A stretch of 64,000 nucleotides of DNA from Blastococcus sp. URHD0036 (GCF_000701365.1 NZ_JNIK01000005.1:141235-205234); one strand, 5' to 3'; shown: positions 6,536 through 16,211, counted from the first letter of the stretch. The notes: generated by a model from the letters alone, not told the origin. A program made the numbers and translations.

Positions 6536-8389
6536 TCAGGCCGGGGAGCCGCCCGAGACGCCGTCGGCCAGGGTGCGGGCCACCGTCTGCAGCAGCTCGT
6601 GCTGCGGGAGGTCGTCCACGAGCACCGGCAGCGGCAGCGACCAGTTCGGCCGGTCGGCGGCGCCGGGCATGTTCGGCCGGCGCTCGTCGGCGACGGCGTC
6701 CTCCAGGGTGGCCGACAGCAGCAGCGACGGGGCGGTCGCCAGGGCCTCGTGCGCCTTGCGCACCGCCGTCTCCGGCTTCGCCTTCTTCTTGACCCCGCGC
6801 AGCCGGCCGAGCAGCTCGGTGCGTCCGCGCTCGAGCTCCTCGTCGGTGCCCGTGCCGTGCTCGCGCTGCTCGGCGATGTCCGCACCGGTCCACAGCCCGG
6901 CGACCGTCGGCAGGTCGTGCGTGCTGATCGCGGCCATCGCCTCTGTCGGCCAGGTCGCCGGTTCGTCGTCCTCGAACCACAGCAGCCGGTAGCTGAGCAC
7001 GCCGTGCTCGGCCATGGCCTCGCGTACGCCGTCCTCGACGGTGCCCAGGTCCTCGCCGACCACGAGGGCCTGCGCCCGATGACTCTCCAGCGCGACGATG
7101 CCGAGCAGGTCCTCGGCCGGGTAGCGCACGTACGCGCCGTCGGCGGCTCCACCACTGACTCCCGGGCCCGCCGACGGGACCCACCACAGCCGGAACAGGC
7201 CCATGACGTGGTCGATCCGCAACCCGCCCGCGCCGGCCATCGTGGCCCGGATGGACTCGATGAACGGCTCGTAGTCCGCCGCGCGCAGCCGCCAGGGCAC
7301 CAGCGGCGGGGAGCCCCAGTCCTGGCCCTGCGAGTTGAAGGCGTCCGGCGGAGCACCGACGCTCACGCCCTGCGCGAGGACGTCCTGCCAGGTCCAGGCG
7401 TCGGCGCCGCCACCGGCGACGCCGATCGGCAGGTCCTGGATGACGGTCATGCCCTCGGTCGCGCGCTCGAGCTGCAGCTGCAGGCACCACTGCAGCCAGG
7501 CGTGGAAGGCGACGTCGCGCTCGTGGTCGGCGACGAACCGGCCGACCTCCTCGCTGCGCGGGTCGCGCAGGGCCTCGGGCCAGGTGTGCCAGTCGGGGCC
7601 GTGCTCGTCGGCGATCGCGCACCAGGTGGCCCAGTCCTGCAGCTTCTGCCCCTGGTGCCACCACCAGTCGGGGAACGCCTGGTCGTCGCGGCCGGTGGCG
7701 TCGAACACGCGCCGGAGCACCGCGCGCTTGCGGGCCCAGACCGCGTCCCGGTCGATCAGCTCGCCGTCGGACAGCGCCCGCCCGGCGTCCTCGTCGAGCT
7801 CGACGGCGTGCGCACCGGGCACCTCGCTCACCCGCAGGTAGATCGGGTTCCGGAAGCGGCGGGTCGCCGGCAGGTAGGGGCTGGCCTCCTGCTCCGGCGT
7901 CGGGGCGACGGCGTGCAGCGGGTTGATGAGCACGAAGCCGGCGCCCTGGGCGGCGGCCATCTCGCGGATCGAGCGCAGGTCGGCGAGGTCGCCGATGCCC
8001 CAGCTGGCCCGGCTCCGGGCGGCGTACAGCTGCACCGCCCAGCCCCACGTCCGGTCCGGCAGCCAGCACCGGCCGGGGGTGACGATCAGCCGCCGCCGGT
8101 GCCCGCCGGGAGCCTGGATCCAGTGGTAGCCCAGCGGGAAGTCGTCGTCGAGCTCGCCGTCGACGTGCCGGGTGGAGCCGTCCTCGAGGGTCACCTCGGC
8201 CTCGTCCAGCTCCAGCACGTCGCCGGGGAGGGCCACGATCGGCGCCCGTTCGTCCAGGTCGTCGGGAGGCGTGCCGATCACCTCCCGCAGCCGGTCGATG
8301 GTGGCCTGGGGGACCGTGTGCTCCTCGTCGAGGGCGTCGAGCCAGCTGGCGTCGATGCCCCACTCGTCGGTCGTCGCGGTGCGTGTCAC
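6536..8389 (-). CDS. malQ: 4-alpha-glucanotransferase (amylomaltase)
   Basis: 617 residues, GH77. It moves glucan chains between maltodextrins in cytoplasmic glycogen/maltose metabolism. Recognisable blocks: the N-terminal actinobacterial extension, RSRASWGIGDLADL (residues ~140-155), the nucleophile region GGLRIDHVMGLFR, the acid/base region VVGEDLGTVEDGVREAM, and STHDLPTVAGLWTG. All three catalytic carboxylates are therefore present. The chosen GTG follows a GGTGAGGA ribosome-binding site; another GTG seven codons upstream is possible. A long hairpin follows the stop. It may act with the GH13 enzyme at 12099. Confidence 0.93.
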   Translation of the reverse strand: MTRTATTDEWGIDASWLDALDEEHTVPQATIDRLREVIGTPPDDLDERAPIVALPGDVLELDEAEVTLEDGSTRHVDGELDDDFPLGYHWIQAPGGHRRRLIVTPGRCWLPDRTWGWAVQLYAARSRASWGIGDLADLRSIREMAAAQGAGFVLINPLHAVAPTPEQEASPYLPATRRFRNPIYLRVSEVPGAHAVELDEDAGRALSDGELIDRDAVWARKRAVLRRVFDATGRDDQAFPDWWWHQGQKLQDWATWCAIADEHGPDWHTWPEALRDPRSEEVGRFVADHERDVAFHAWLQWCLQLQLERATEGMTVIQDLPIGVAGGGADAWTWQDVLAQGVSVGAPPDAFNSQGQDWGSPPLVPWRLRAADYEPFIESIRATMAGAGGLRIDHVMGLFRLWWVPSAGPGVSGGAADGAYVRYPAEDLLGIVALESHRAQALVVGEDLGTVEDGVREAMAEHGVLSYRLLWFEDDEPATWPTEAMAAISTHDLPTVAGLWTGADIAEQREHGTGTDEELERGRTELLGRLRGVKKKAKPETAVRKAHEALATAPSLLLSATLEDAVADERRPNMPGAADRPNWSLPLPVLVDDLPQHELLQTVARTLADGVSGGSPA

Positions 8390-8461
8390 CCCCCGATCCT
8401 CACCGGCCACCGGGCGCCGCGCAGTGCAAGCCGGACGTGGTGCCGGTCTCGGTCGGCCGCA

Positions 8462-10948
8462 TCAGCGCCGCGGCCGGGCCCGGGTCGTGGGAGCGGCCGA
8501 CGCCGGGTCCTCCGGCCAGGGGTGGCGGGGGTAGCGGCCGCGGAGCTCGCTGCGGACGGCGGTATAGCCGGTGACCCAGAAGCCGGCGAGGTCGGCCGTG
8601 GTGGCGACGACGCGCTGGGCGGGGGAGAGCAGCTGCAGGCGCAGCGGACGGCCGGCGACCTGCGGCGTCTGCGCCCAGCCGAACACCTCCTGCACCCGCA
8701 CGGAGAGCGTGGGCACGGCCGGATCGGTGTAGTCGACGCGGATCCGGGAGCCGGTCGGGACGGTCACCGAGTCCGGGACGACGGCATCGAGGTCGCCGGC
8801 CAGCTGCCAGGGCACCAGCGCCCGCAGCGCCGCGACGACGTCCACGCGGGCGAGGCCGGCCCGGCTGCGGGCAGCGGAGACGTCGATCGCGGCGAGGAGG
8901 GCCTCGTCGTCGACGGCGGGCCACGGCGCCCCGAGGCCGGCGTGCGCCGCGGCGAGGCGCTCGCGGAGCCGTCGCGCCGCCGGTGTCCAGGTCAGCACGC
9001 CGAGGCCGTCGGCCCGCAGGCCCTCGGCGACCGCGGCCGCCACGGCGGCGGGATCCGGATCACGCAGCGGCCGCTCGGACAGCACGACGGCGCCCAGCCG
9101 CTCGACGCGCGCGCTGTGCACCGTCCCGTTGCGCCACGACACCTCGTCGTCCTCGACGTGCAGCGGGCCGCCGGCCTCCAGCGCGGTCGCCTCGTCGATG
9201 GCGACGGCCGAGCGCACCCGCGCGTCCCGCCGGCCGGGGGACCGGTCGGCGACGGCGATCGCCAGCCACGGCGCCCCCGTCAGCGCCGTGCCGGGAGCCA
9301 GCTCTGCGCCCGTGCCGCCGGTCATCAGGTAGGTCGCCGTGCCGCCCGGCCGCCGCCGCGCCAGCCGCTCCGGATGGGCCAGGCCGACCACCAGCCCGGC
9401 CGCGGTGTCGTCGGGCAGCCGCTCGCCGGGCCGGGGGACGGCGTCGTCCGCCGCACGCTCGAGACGGGCCACCTCCTCGCGCCAGCGGGCGGTCGCCGGC
9501 CGGTCGGACCCTGACCTCAGGGCCCGCCAGGTCGCGACCAGGTCGTCGCTGCGGGAGGGGAGGTCCGCCGACAGCAGCGCGACCACCTCGGCCGCGCGGC
9601 GGCGCCCCACCAGCGGCGCGCCGTCCAGCAGCGCCCGGGCCAGCCGGGGGTGCACCCCCACGGCGGTGAGCGCCCGTCCGCGGGGAGTCGCCCGGCCGTC
9701 GTCGTCCACCGCGCCGAGGCCCTGCAGCGTCTGTCCGGCGACGAGCAGCGAAGCCGTCGGTGGACGGTCGAGCAGTGCGAGGCCGGCGCCGCCGGGCGCT
9801 CCCCAGCAGGCGAGCTCCAGCGCGAAGGCGGTGAGGTCGGCGACGGCCACCTCGGGCTCGTCGTGCGCGGGGAGCCGGTCCTGCTCGGCGGAGGTCCAGC
9901 AGCGGTAGACCGCCCCGGGCCCCTCCCGGCCGGCGCGGCCGGCCCGCTGGGTGACCGCGGCCCGCGAGGCCCGCACGGTGACCAGGGCCCCGAGGCCGCG
10001 CGCCAGGTCAGCCCGGGGTCCGCGCGCGAGCCCGGCGTCGACGACGACGCGGACGCCGGGCACGGTCAGGCTGCTCTCCGCGAGCGCGGTGGCCAGCACG
10101 ACGCGGCGGCGGGGGCCGGCCCGCAGGGCGGCGTCCTGCGCGGCGGCCGGCAGCCGGCCGTGCAGCGGCAGCACGTCGGCGTCGATCCCGCTCAGGAGGC
10201 CGGTCACCGTGCCGATCTCGCCGGCGCCGGGCAGGAACACCAGGACGTCGCCGGTCCGCTCGGCCAGTGCCCGGCGGACGGTCGCGGCCACGTGCGCCAG
10301 CAGCCGCGGGTCGACCCGCAGGCCGTGCGGGGGGTCGACCGGTGCCCTCGGCGGCGCCCACACCACGTCGACGTCGTGCAGGGCCCCGTGCGCCTCGACG
10401 ACCGGGGCCGGGCCGTCGTCCGCGCCCAGGAGCGTCGCCAGCCGGTCGGCCTGGGCGGTCGCCGACATGGCGACCAGTTGCAGGTCCGGGCGGAGCGCCT
10501 CGTGCACGTCGAGGCCGAAGGCCAGCGCCAGGTCGGTGTCGAGGTGCCGCTCGTGGCACTCGTCGAGCACCACCGCGGCCACCCCGGGCAGCTCCGGGTC
10601 GGCCTGGAGGCGGCGCACGAGCAGGCCGGTGGTGACGACCTCGACCCGGGTGGCGGCGCTGCGCCGGCTGTCGCCACGGACGCTGTAGCCGACCCGCTGC
10701 CCCACGGGTTCGCCCAGCAGCGTGGCCATGCGGGTGGCAGCGGCGCGGGCGGCCACCCGGCGCGGCTCGGCGACGAGGACCCGTCCGGGCAGGCGGTCGG
10801 CCAGGGCCAGCGGGACGAGCGTGGTCTTCCCGGTCCCGGGCGGCGCCACCAGGACGGCGGAGCCCCGTGCGTCCAGCGCGTCGGCGAGCGCCGGGAGCGC
10901 GGAGCGGACGGGGAGGTCGGTCCCCGGCGTCCCGGGCGGTGGCAGCAC
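8462..10948 (-). CDS. hrpB: ATP-dependent helicase HrpB
   Basis: 828 residues, DEAH/RHA-type RNA helicase. Walker A is VAPPGTGKTTLVPLAL (residues ~35-50), motif II is LDECHERHLDTDL, motif III is AMSATAQ, and motif VI is TQRAGRAGREGPGAVYRCW. The C-terminal half has the HrpB-specific region ending VTGYTAVRSELRGRYPRHPWPEDP, which separates it from HrpA. Its RNA substrate is not known. GTG start. It lies 72 bp upstream of malQ on the same strand and diverges from the gene at 11015. Confidence 0.93.
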   Translation of the reverse strand: MLPPPGTPGTDLPVRSALPALADALDARGSAVLVAPPGTGKTTLVPLALADRLPGRVLVAEPRRVAARAAATRMATLLGEPVGQRVGYSVRGDSRRSAATRVEVVTTGLLVRRLQADPELPGVAAVVLDECHERHLDTDLALAFGLDVHEALRPDLQLVAMSATAQADRLATLLGADDGPAPVVEAHGALHDVDVVWAPPRAPVDPPHGLRVDPRLLAHVAATVRRALAERTGDVLVFLPGAGEIGTVTGLLSGIDADVLPLHGRLPAAAQDAALRAGPRRRVVLATALAESSLTVPGVRVVVDAGLARGPRADLARGLGALVTVRASRAAVTQRAGRAGREGPGAVYRCWTSAEQDRLPAHDEPEVAVADLTAFALELACWGAPGGAGLALLDRPPTASLLVAGQTLQGLGAVDDDGRATPRGRALTAVGVHPRLARALLDGAPLVGRRRAAEVVALLSADLPSRSDDLVATWRALRSGSDRPATARWREEVARLERAADDAVPRPGERLPDDTAAGLVVGLAHPERLARRRPGGTATYLMTGGTGAELAPGTALTGAPWLAIAVADRSPGRRDARVRSAVAIDEATALEAGGPLHVEDDEVSWRNGTVHSARVERLGAVVLSERPLRDPDPAAVAAAVAEGLRADGLGVLTWTPAARRLRERLAAAHAGLGAPWPAVDDEALLAAIDVSAARSRAGLARVDVVAALRALVPWQLAGDLDAVVPDSVTVPTGSRIRVDYTDPAVPTLSVRVQEVFGWAQTPQVAGRPLRLQLLSPAQRVVATTADLAGFWVTGYTAVRSELRGRYPRHPWPEDPASAAPTTRARPRR

Positions 10949-11014
10949 GGGCCCAGTCTCCCGTGCGAGCGGTGATGCAGGACTGCGTCACCTCCACACG
11001 GGTAGGCAGCCCCC

Positions 11015-12064
11015 ATGACCGTCATCGGGTTCCACAACTCGCACGAGCAGGTCCACCCGCGCGAGCTCCTGGCGGCCGTCCGGCACGCTGAGGACGTCGG
11101 CTTCACCGCGGCCATGTGCTCCGACCACCTGACCCCCTGGAACCCGCGCCAGGGGGAGTCCGGCTTCGCCTGGTCCTGGCTGGGGGCGGCGATGGCGACG
11201 ACGAGCCTGCCGTTCGGGGCGGTCAACGCCCCCGGGCAGCGGTACCACCCGGTCATCGTCGCCCAGGCGATCGCCACCCTCGGCGCGATGTTCCCCGGCC
11301 GGTTCTGGGTGGCACTGGGCAGCGGCGAGGCGATGAACGAGCACGTCACCGGCGACCCGTGGCCGCGCAAGGAGCTGCGCGACGCCCGGCTGCGCGAGTG
11401 CGTCGACGTCATCCGCGCGCTGCTTGCCGGCGAGGAGGTCAGCCACGACGGCCTGGTGAAGGTCGACCGGGCCAAGGTCCACACACTGGCCGACCCGCAG
11501 CCGGCGCTGATCGCCCCCGCGGTCAGCGTGGAGACCGCCCGCCGCGGCGCCGACTGGGCCGACGGGCTGGTCACCATCAACCAGCCGCACGACAAGCTGC
11601 GGCAGATGATCGCCGCCTACCGGGACGCCGGGGGCCGCGGCAAGCTCGTCCTGCAGGTGCACGTCTCCTACGACCCGGACCCGGAGCGGGCGCTGGGGAT
11701 CGCCCACGACCAGTGGCGCAGCAACGTCTTCCCGCCCCCGCTGTGCTGGGACCTCGACAGCCCCGAGGCGTTCGAGCAGGCCAGTGCGCACGTGACGCCG
11801 GAAGCGGTGACCGGTGCCGTGCGGGTGTCGTCCGACCTCGCGCAGCACGCCGCGTGGATCGCCGAGTACGTCGAGCTGGGCTTCGAGGAGGTCTACCTGC
11901 ACCACGTCGGCGTCGAGCAGACGGCCTTCCTCGACGCCTTCGGCGAGCACGTGCTGCCCCAGCTCGGGGTCACCGCACCCGCCCCGGCGCAGGCGATCGA
12001 CCCGGCCGGCCCCGAGGGTCCGTGGCGGCCCAGGCAGGAACCGCTGCAGTCCTCGATGGCCTGA
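11015..12064 (+). CDS. LLM-class FMN-dependent oxidoreductase (TIGR03885-like)
   Basis: 349 residues, bacterial luciferase-like TIM barrel. Features include GFHNSHEQVHPRELLAAVRH at the start, FTAAMCSDHLTPW, the FPGRFWVALGSGEAMNEH segment typical of the family's cofactor site, and a C-terminal GFEEVYLHHVG. This subgroup is described as probably using FMN and not F420. The substrate is unknown. It ends 34 bp before the GH13 gene and is probably co-transcribed with it, which points to a sugar-linked or osmolyte-linked role only by association. Confidence 0.82.
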   Translation: MTVIGFHNSHEQVHPRELLAAVRHAEDVGFTAAMCSDHLTPWNPRQGESGFAWSWLGAAMATTSLPFGAVNAPGQRYHPVIVAQAIATLGAMFPGRFWVALGSGEAMNEHVTGDPWPRKELRDARLRECVDVIRALLAGEEVSHDGLVKVDRAKVHTLADPQPALIAPAVSVETARRGADWADGLVTINQPHDKLRQMIAAYRDAGGRGKLVLQVHVSYDPDPERALGIAHDQWRSNVFPPPLCWDLDSPEAFEQASAHVTPEAVTGAVRVSSDLAQHAAWIAEYVELGFEEVYLHHVGVEQTAFLDAFGEHVLPQLGVTAPAPAQAIDPAGPEGPWRPRQEPLQSSMA

Positions 12065-12098
12065 CCACCACCCACTCCTGAGCAGAGGGAGCACGAGC

Positions 12099-13778
12099 AT
12101 GCGCATCACCGACACGAGCGACCTCTGGTGGAAGACGGCCGTCGTCTACTGCCTCGACGTCGAGACCTACATGGACTGGAACGGCGACGGCTGCGGTGAC
12201 TTCGCCGGCCTGGCCCAGCGGATCGACCACCTCGCCGACCTCGGCGTCACCTGCCTGTGGCTGATGCCCTTCTACCCGACCGCCGAGCGCGACGACGGCT
12301 ACGACATCACCGACTTCTACGGCGTCGACCCGCGGCTGGGCACCCACGGCGACCTGGTCGAGGTGATCCGCACCGCGAAGGACCGCGGGATGCGGGTGAT
12401 CGCCGACCTCGTCGTCAACCACACCTCGGTCAAGCACCCCTGGTTCCGCTCGGCCCGCGCGTCCAAGGACTCCCCGTACCGCGACTTCTACGTCTGGCGC
12501 GCGGACCCGCCGCCGGACACCAAGGGCGACGTCGTCTTCCCCGACCAGGAGGACAGCACCTGGCAGCTGGAGGAGAAGACGGGGGAGTGGTACCTGCACA
12601 AGTTCTACAAGGAGCAGCCCGACCTCAACGTGGCGAACCCGCTGGTCCGCGACGAGATCGCCAAGGTCATCGGCTTCTGGCTGCAGCTGGGCCTGGACGG
12701 CTTCCGCGTGGACGCCGTCCCGTTCCTGCTGGAGACCTCCGGGATCGACGAGCAGGAGGTCGCCGACTTCCAGGACCCGCACCAGTACCTCCGGGCGCTG
12801 CGCGCGCTGATCAGCAGGCGCGCCGAGGCGGCGGTGCTGCTCGGCGAGGTCAACCTGCCGCACGAGGAGCAGCAGCAGTTCTTCGGCGGGGTGGACGGCG
12901 ACGAGCTGACCATGCAGTTCGACTTCATCGCGATGCAGGCGATGTACCTGTCGCTGGCCCGCTGCGACGCGGCCCCGCTGGTCGACGCGCTGACCTCGCG
13001 CCCGCAGGTCTCCCCGGACAACCAGTGGGGGATGTTCGTCCGCAACCACGACGAGCTCACCCTGGACAAGCTGAGCGACGAGGAGCGCCAGGAGGTCTTC
13101 GCCGCCTTCGGGCCCGAGGAGCGGATGCAGGTCTACGGCCGCGGCCTCACGCGGCGGCTGCCCCCGATGCTCGACGGCGACCCGCGGCGGGTGCGGATGG
13201 TCTACAGCCTGATGTTCTCCCTGCCCGGGACCCCGGTGCTCTTCTACGGTGAGGAGATCGGCATGGGGGAGAACCTCGCCGCCGAGGGCCGGCTCGCGGT
13301 GCGCACGCCGATGCAGTGGACGGCGGGGCGCAACGGCGGCTTCTCCACCGCCGCCCCCTCGAAGCTGCCCGGCCCGGTCGTCGACGGCGGCTTCGCGCCC
13401 GAGTACGTCAACGTCGCCGACCAGCGCCGCGACCCGGACTCGCTGCTGTCGTTCATGCGGTTGCTCATCCGCCGCTACCGCGAGTCCCCGGAGCTCGGGT
13501 GGGGCACCTACGAGGTGCTCGGCCAGCCGCACCCCCAGGTGCTGGCCAGTCTCTCCACCTGGGATGACGGTGCACTGATCGCCGTCCACAACCTCGGCCC
13601 CGAACCGCGGACGGTGCCGCTCACGCTGTCGGGCTGCGACTCCACGCACCGCCTGGAGGACCTCCTGGTCACGCAGAGCACCGCGATCGCCGACGACGGC
13701 TCCGTGGAGCTGCCGCTGGACGGCTACGGCTGCCGCTGGCTGCGGGTGGTCGCCCAGGAGAGCCGCCGGCTGCTCTAG
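12099..13778 (+). CDS. GH13 alpha-amylase/trehalose synthase-like enzyme
   Basis: 559 residues, (beta/alpha)8 barrel with the four GH13 regions: DLVVNHTS, GFRVDAVPFL (nucleophile Asp205), LLGEVNLP (acid/base Glu250) and FVRNHDELTL (Asp318). It opens with DLWWKTAVVYCLDVETYMDW and contains LMPFYPTAERDDGYDITDFY, as in trehalose synthases (maltose to trehalose isomerases). It lacks the extra maltokinase domain and differs enough that an alpha-glucosidase role is equally possible. ATG with a GAGGGAGCACGAGC leader as ribosome-binding site. No signal peptide, so cytoplasmic. Confidence 0.88.
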   Translation: MRITDTSDLWWKTAVVYCLDVETYMDWNGDGCGDFAGLAQRIDHLADLGVTCLWLMPFYPTAERDDGYDITDFYGVDPRLGTHGDLVEVIRTAKDRGMRVIADLVVNHTSVKHPWFRSARASKDSPYRDFYVWRADPPPDTKGDVVFPDQEDSTWQLEEKTGEWYLHKFYKEQPDLNVANPLVRDEIAKVIGFWLQLGLDGFRVDAVPFLLETSGIDEQEVADFQDPHQYLRALRALISRRAEAAVLLGEVNLPHEEQQQFFGGVDGDELTMQFDFIAMQAMYLSLARCDAAPLVDALTSRPQVSPDNQWGMFVRNHDELTLDKLSDEERQEVFAAFGPEERMQVYGRGLTRRLPPMLDGDPRRVRMVYSLMFSLPGTPVLFYGEEIGMGENLAAEGRLAVRTPMQWTAGRNGGFSTAAPSKLPGPVVDGGFAPEYVNVADQRRDPDSLLSFMRLLIRRYRESPELGWGTYEVLGQPHPQVLASLSTWDDGALIAVHNLGPEPRTVPLTLSGCDSTHRLEDLLVTQSTAIADDGSVELPLDGYGCRWLRVVAQESRRLL

Positions 13779-13803
13779 TCGACGTGTCGAGGAGTCACCT
13801 CGT

Positions 13804-13843
13804 CGACACGGTGAGGTGCCGACACGGCGAGATGTCGACACAC
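13804..13843. repeat. 16-bp direct repeats before the membrane-protein gene
   Basis: Two full units and one partial unit: CGACACGGTGAGGTGC (13804), CGACACGGCGAGATGT (13820) and CGACACAC (13836), all with a 16-bp step. An inverted copy of the core (CGTGTCGA) lies just upstream. The array stands 49-88 bp before the ATG at 13892 and past the GH13 stop. It may be a protein-binding site or a remnant tandem repeat. Confidence 0.45.
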
Positions 13844-13891
13844 GCCGCGGAGGTCCCAGCCGTGTCGGTGGCCCGGCCTAGCGTCGCGGCG

Positions 13892-14620
13892 ATGTCCGAG
13901 CCCACCGCACCCCCCGTCCAGGCCCGTCCGATGCAGGAGACGGGCCCCATCCCGCCGTACTTCGGCCCGATGGGCCGCAGCGCGCAGAGCCCCGCGCAGG
14001 AGCCCGCCCAGGCTCCTGCGCCGCGAGCTGCCGACGGCGACGCCGACACGGCCGAGGCGCCCGCCGTGCCCGCCGGCGCGACCGCCGTCGGGGCGTCCGA
14101 CGAGAGCCCCACGCTCGTCGAGCCGGCCGTCCCGGCGCCCGGCGGGGATCCGGCGGAGAGCCCCGTCGCCGCCTGGGCGCTGACCGGCGACGGCCTCACC
14201 GGGCCGGACGACGTGCCCCCGCCCGGCACCTTCCCGACCACGCCGGTCAGCAGCCGGCCGACCGTGCGCGCCCGCCGGCGCGACCCGATGACCCGCATGG
14301 GTCCCTGGGCCCCGGCCGCGGGCGGCCTCCTCGGGCTGGTCGCCGGCATCGTCGTCGCGGTGGTCCTCGCCGGCCAGGCCGACGTCTTCAGCGAGGGGCT
14401 GGCGCTGGTCTTCCTCGTCATCGGGCTGTCGATGCTCGGCGCGGCCGGCGCGCTGCTGGCCGACGAGGTGCGGCTGGTCCGCCGCGGCGCCCGCGAGGCC
14501 GCCGTCCGGCCGGCCTGGGTGGAGGCGACCGCGGGGCTGCTGAACGGACTCACGCCGGCGCGGCTGCTCCTGGCCACCAGCGCGTTCGTGCTGTTCCTGG
14601 CCGCCTACGTCGGACGCTGA
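13892..14620 (+). CDS. Membrane protein with long disordered N-terminus, unknown function
   Basis: 242 residues. Residues 1-130 are Pro/Ala/Asp/Glu-rich and probably unfolded (APPVQARPMQETGPIPPYFG early; PPPGTFPTTPVSSRPTVRA near residue 110). Residues ~140-242 hold three hydrophobic segments: [40 protein letters not shown] and the C-terminal RLLLATSAFVLFLAAYVGR. The ATG giving MSEPTAPP was chosen over an upstream frame running through the repeats. Such proteins are common in Geodermatophilaceae with no known role. Confidence 0.7.
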   Translation: MSEPTAPPVQARPMQETGPIPPYFGPMGRSAQSPAQEPAQAPAPRAADGDADTAEAPAVPAGATAVGASDESPTLVEPAVPAPGGDPAESPVAAWALTGDGLTGPDDVPPPGTFPTTPVSSRPTVRARRRDPMTRMGPWAPAAGGLLGLVAGIVVAVVLAGQADVFSEGLALVFLVIGLSMLGAAGALLADEVRLVRRGAREAAVRPAWVEATAGLLNGLTPARLLLATSAFVLFLAAYVGR

Positions 14621-14650
14621 GCGGCCCCGGGCCGGGGCGGTCGCCCGCCG

Positions 14651-15385
14651 TCAGTCCAGCGCCTTCGGGTCCATCCGTCCGGACACCAGGTCGGCGGCGA
14701 CGTCGTCGACCACCCGTCCGGTGGCGAAGGCGTGCGCCCGCAGCACCGCCAACGCGGCGACGACGTCGAGGCCCAGCGCCACGCTGGTGAGCCCGGTGGC
14801 CTGCCAGACCGAGTTGCGCGAGCGGGCGTCGGGGGAGTCCCACCACCGCGGGCCCTCCTCGCCGTCGCTGGCGCGCACCAGTTCCTCGGTGAGGACGTCG
14901 ACGACGGCTGCCACGTCCTCGCGCGGCACCTGCGTCAGCCGCGCCACCTCACCGGCGTAGAGGTCGAGGACCACCGTCGGGCCCAGCGGCGGGGCCAGCG
15001 GGAGGGACAGGACCGCCTGGAACGGCGTGGCGCCGATCAGCGAGGCGTGCAACTCCGGCCAGTTGCGGGCGATGGCGTCGAGGTCGAAGGCGATCGCCTG
15101 ACCGGTGTCGTGCGCGCGCAGGCACGGCCCGTCGCCGTGGGTGAACTGCAGCCGCTCGGCGAGCGAGGTGAGCTCGTCGCTGGCCCCGACCGGCGTCCGG
15201 AGACCGGCGCCCTCGTGGATGCTGAGGCCGGCGCCGTCGACGGGCAGCGCCTGCGCGGCGGCCCTGGCCAGACGGGTGGGCAGCATCTCCGGCCCGGACA
15301 GCTCCTCCGGCACGGGGGCCTGCAGGGCGTCGAGGAACCGCTTCTCGGGGTCGTCCGTCGCCTGGTGGGAGTTGTCCGTCGTCAC
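14651..15385 (-). CDS. GAF and ANTAR domain regulator
   Basis: 244 residues. Residues ~30-165 look like a GAF sensor (AAAQALPVDGAGLSIHEGAG, THGDGPCLRAHDTGQAIAFD). Residues ~185-240 match the three-helix ANTAR RNA-binding domain (VWQATGLTSVALGLDVVAAL, LRAHAFATGRVVDDVAADLV). ANTAR proteins bind paired hexaloop RNA hairpins and prevent transcription termination. No target is evident. Convergent with the membrane-protein gene at 13892. Confidence 0.83.
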   Translation of the reverse strand: MTTDNSHQATDDPEKRFLDALQAPVPEELSGPEMLPTRLARAAAQALPVDGAGLSIHEGAGLRTPVGASDELTSLAERLQFTHGDGPCLRAHDTGQAIAFDLDAIARNWPELHASLIGATPFQAVLSLPLAPPLGPTVVLDLYAGEVARLTQVPREDVAAVVDVLTEELVRASDGEEGPRWWDSPDARSRNSVWQATGLTSVALGLDVVAALAVLRAHAFATGRVVDDVAADLVSGRMDPKALD

Positions 15386-15440
15386 CGTGCTGCCTCCTCT
15401 GCCGGACCGCCCGGCTCCTGCATCCTGCCCGGACGGAGCA

Positions 15441-16211
15441 TCAGCCGAACGCCTGGACCCCCAGGTAGGCGGCGAGGCCGAGCCCGGCGACCGCGATGAC
15501 CCGCCGCAGCGCCGCCGGCGGGCTGCGGCGCACCACCCGGGGCCCGAGCAGCCCGCCGGCGAACAGCCCGACCGCCAGGGGCAGCGCGGCCGACCAGGCG
15601 ACGTCGGCCAGGACGACGTACCCGAGCGCCGCCACCGCGTTGGCCACGCCCAGGACGGCGTTCTTCATCGCGTTCCCCCGCGGGAGACCCTCGCCGGTCG
15701 CCAGCAGCAGGGTCGCGAGCAGCAGCACCCCGGCCGCGGCACCGAAGTAGCCGCCGTAGATCCCGACGCCGAACACCGCGGCGGGCAGCCAGCGCGGGTC
15801 GCCGTGCGCGCCGGCGTGGAGGGCGGCGCCCTCGGCCGCGAGCTCCCGGGGCGGACGCTGGACCAGGATCGCGCCGGACGCCGCCGCGATGAGGAACGGC
15901 ACGATCCGCTCGAACGCGTCCGACGGGGTGGACAGCAGCAGCGCCGCGCCGGCTCCGCCCCCGAGCACCGCGGCGGCCAGCAGCGGCCGCAGCCGGCGGC
16001 CCTGCCCGCGCAGCTCCGGCCGGGAGGCGCTGACCGAGCCGACGCTGTTGAGGACCAGCGCGACGGTGTTGGTCACGTTCGCCGTCACCGGCGGGAGGCC
16101 GGTCGCCAGCAGCGCGGGGTAGCTGATCAGCGAGGCGAGCCCGGCGATGCTGCCGGTGAGCCCCGCGCCGACCCCGGCGACGACGAGGAGGCACCACTCC
16201 AGCGGGCTCAT
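15441..16211 (-). CDS. TauE/SafE-family permease (copy 2 of tandem pair)
   Basis: 256 residues with about eight membrane helices and the family signature in both repeats: GLPPVTANVTNTVALVLNSV near the start and YGGYFGAAAGVLLLATLLLA in the second half. Members export sulfite, sulfoacetate or other organosulfur anions. Its ATG overlaps the TGA of the upstream paralogue (ATGA), so the two are translationally coupled and may form one transporter. Confidence 0.87.
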   Translation of the reverse strand: MSPLEWCLLVVAGVGAGLTGSIAGLASLISYPALLATGLPPVTANVTNTVALVLNSVGSVSASRPELRGQGRRLRPLLAAAVLGGGAGAALLLSTPSDAFERIVPFLIAAASGAILVQRPPRELAAEGAALHAGAHGDPRWLPAAVFGVGIYGGYFGAAAGVLLLATLLLATGEGLPRGNAMKNAVLGVANAVAALGYVVLADVAWSAALPLAVGLFAGGLLGPRVVRRSPPAALRRVIAVAGLGLAAYLGVQAFG

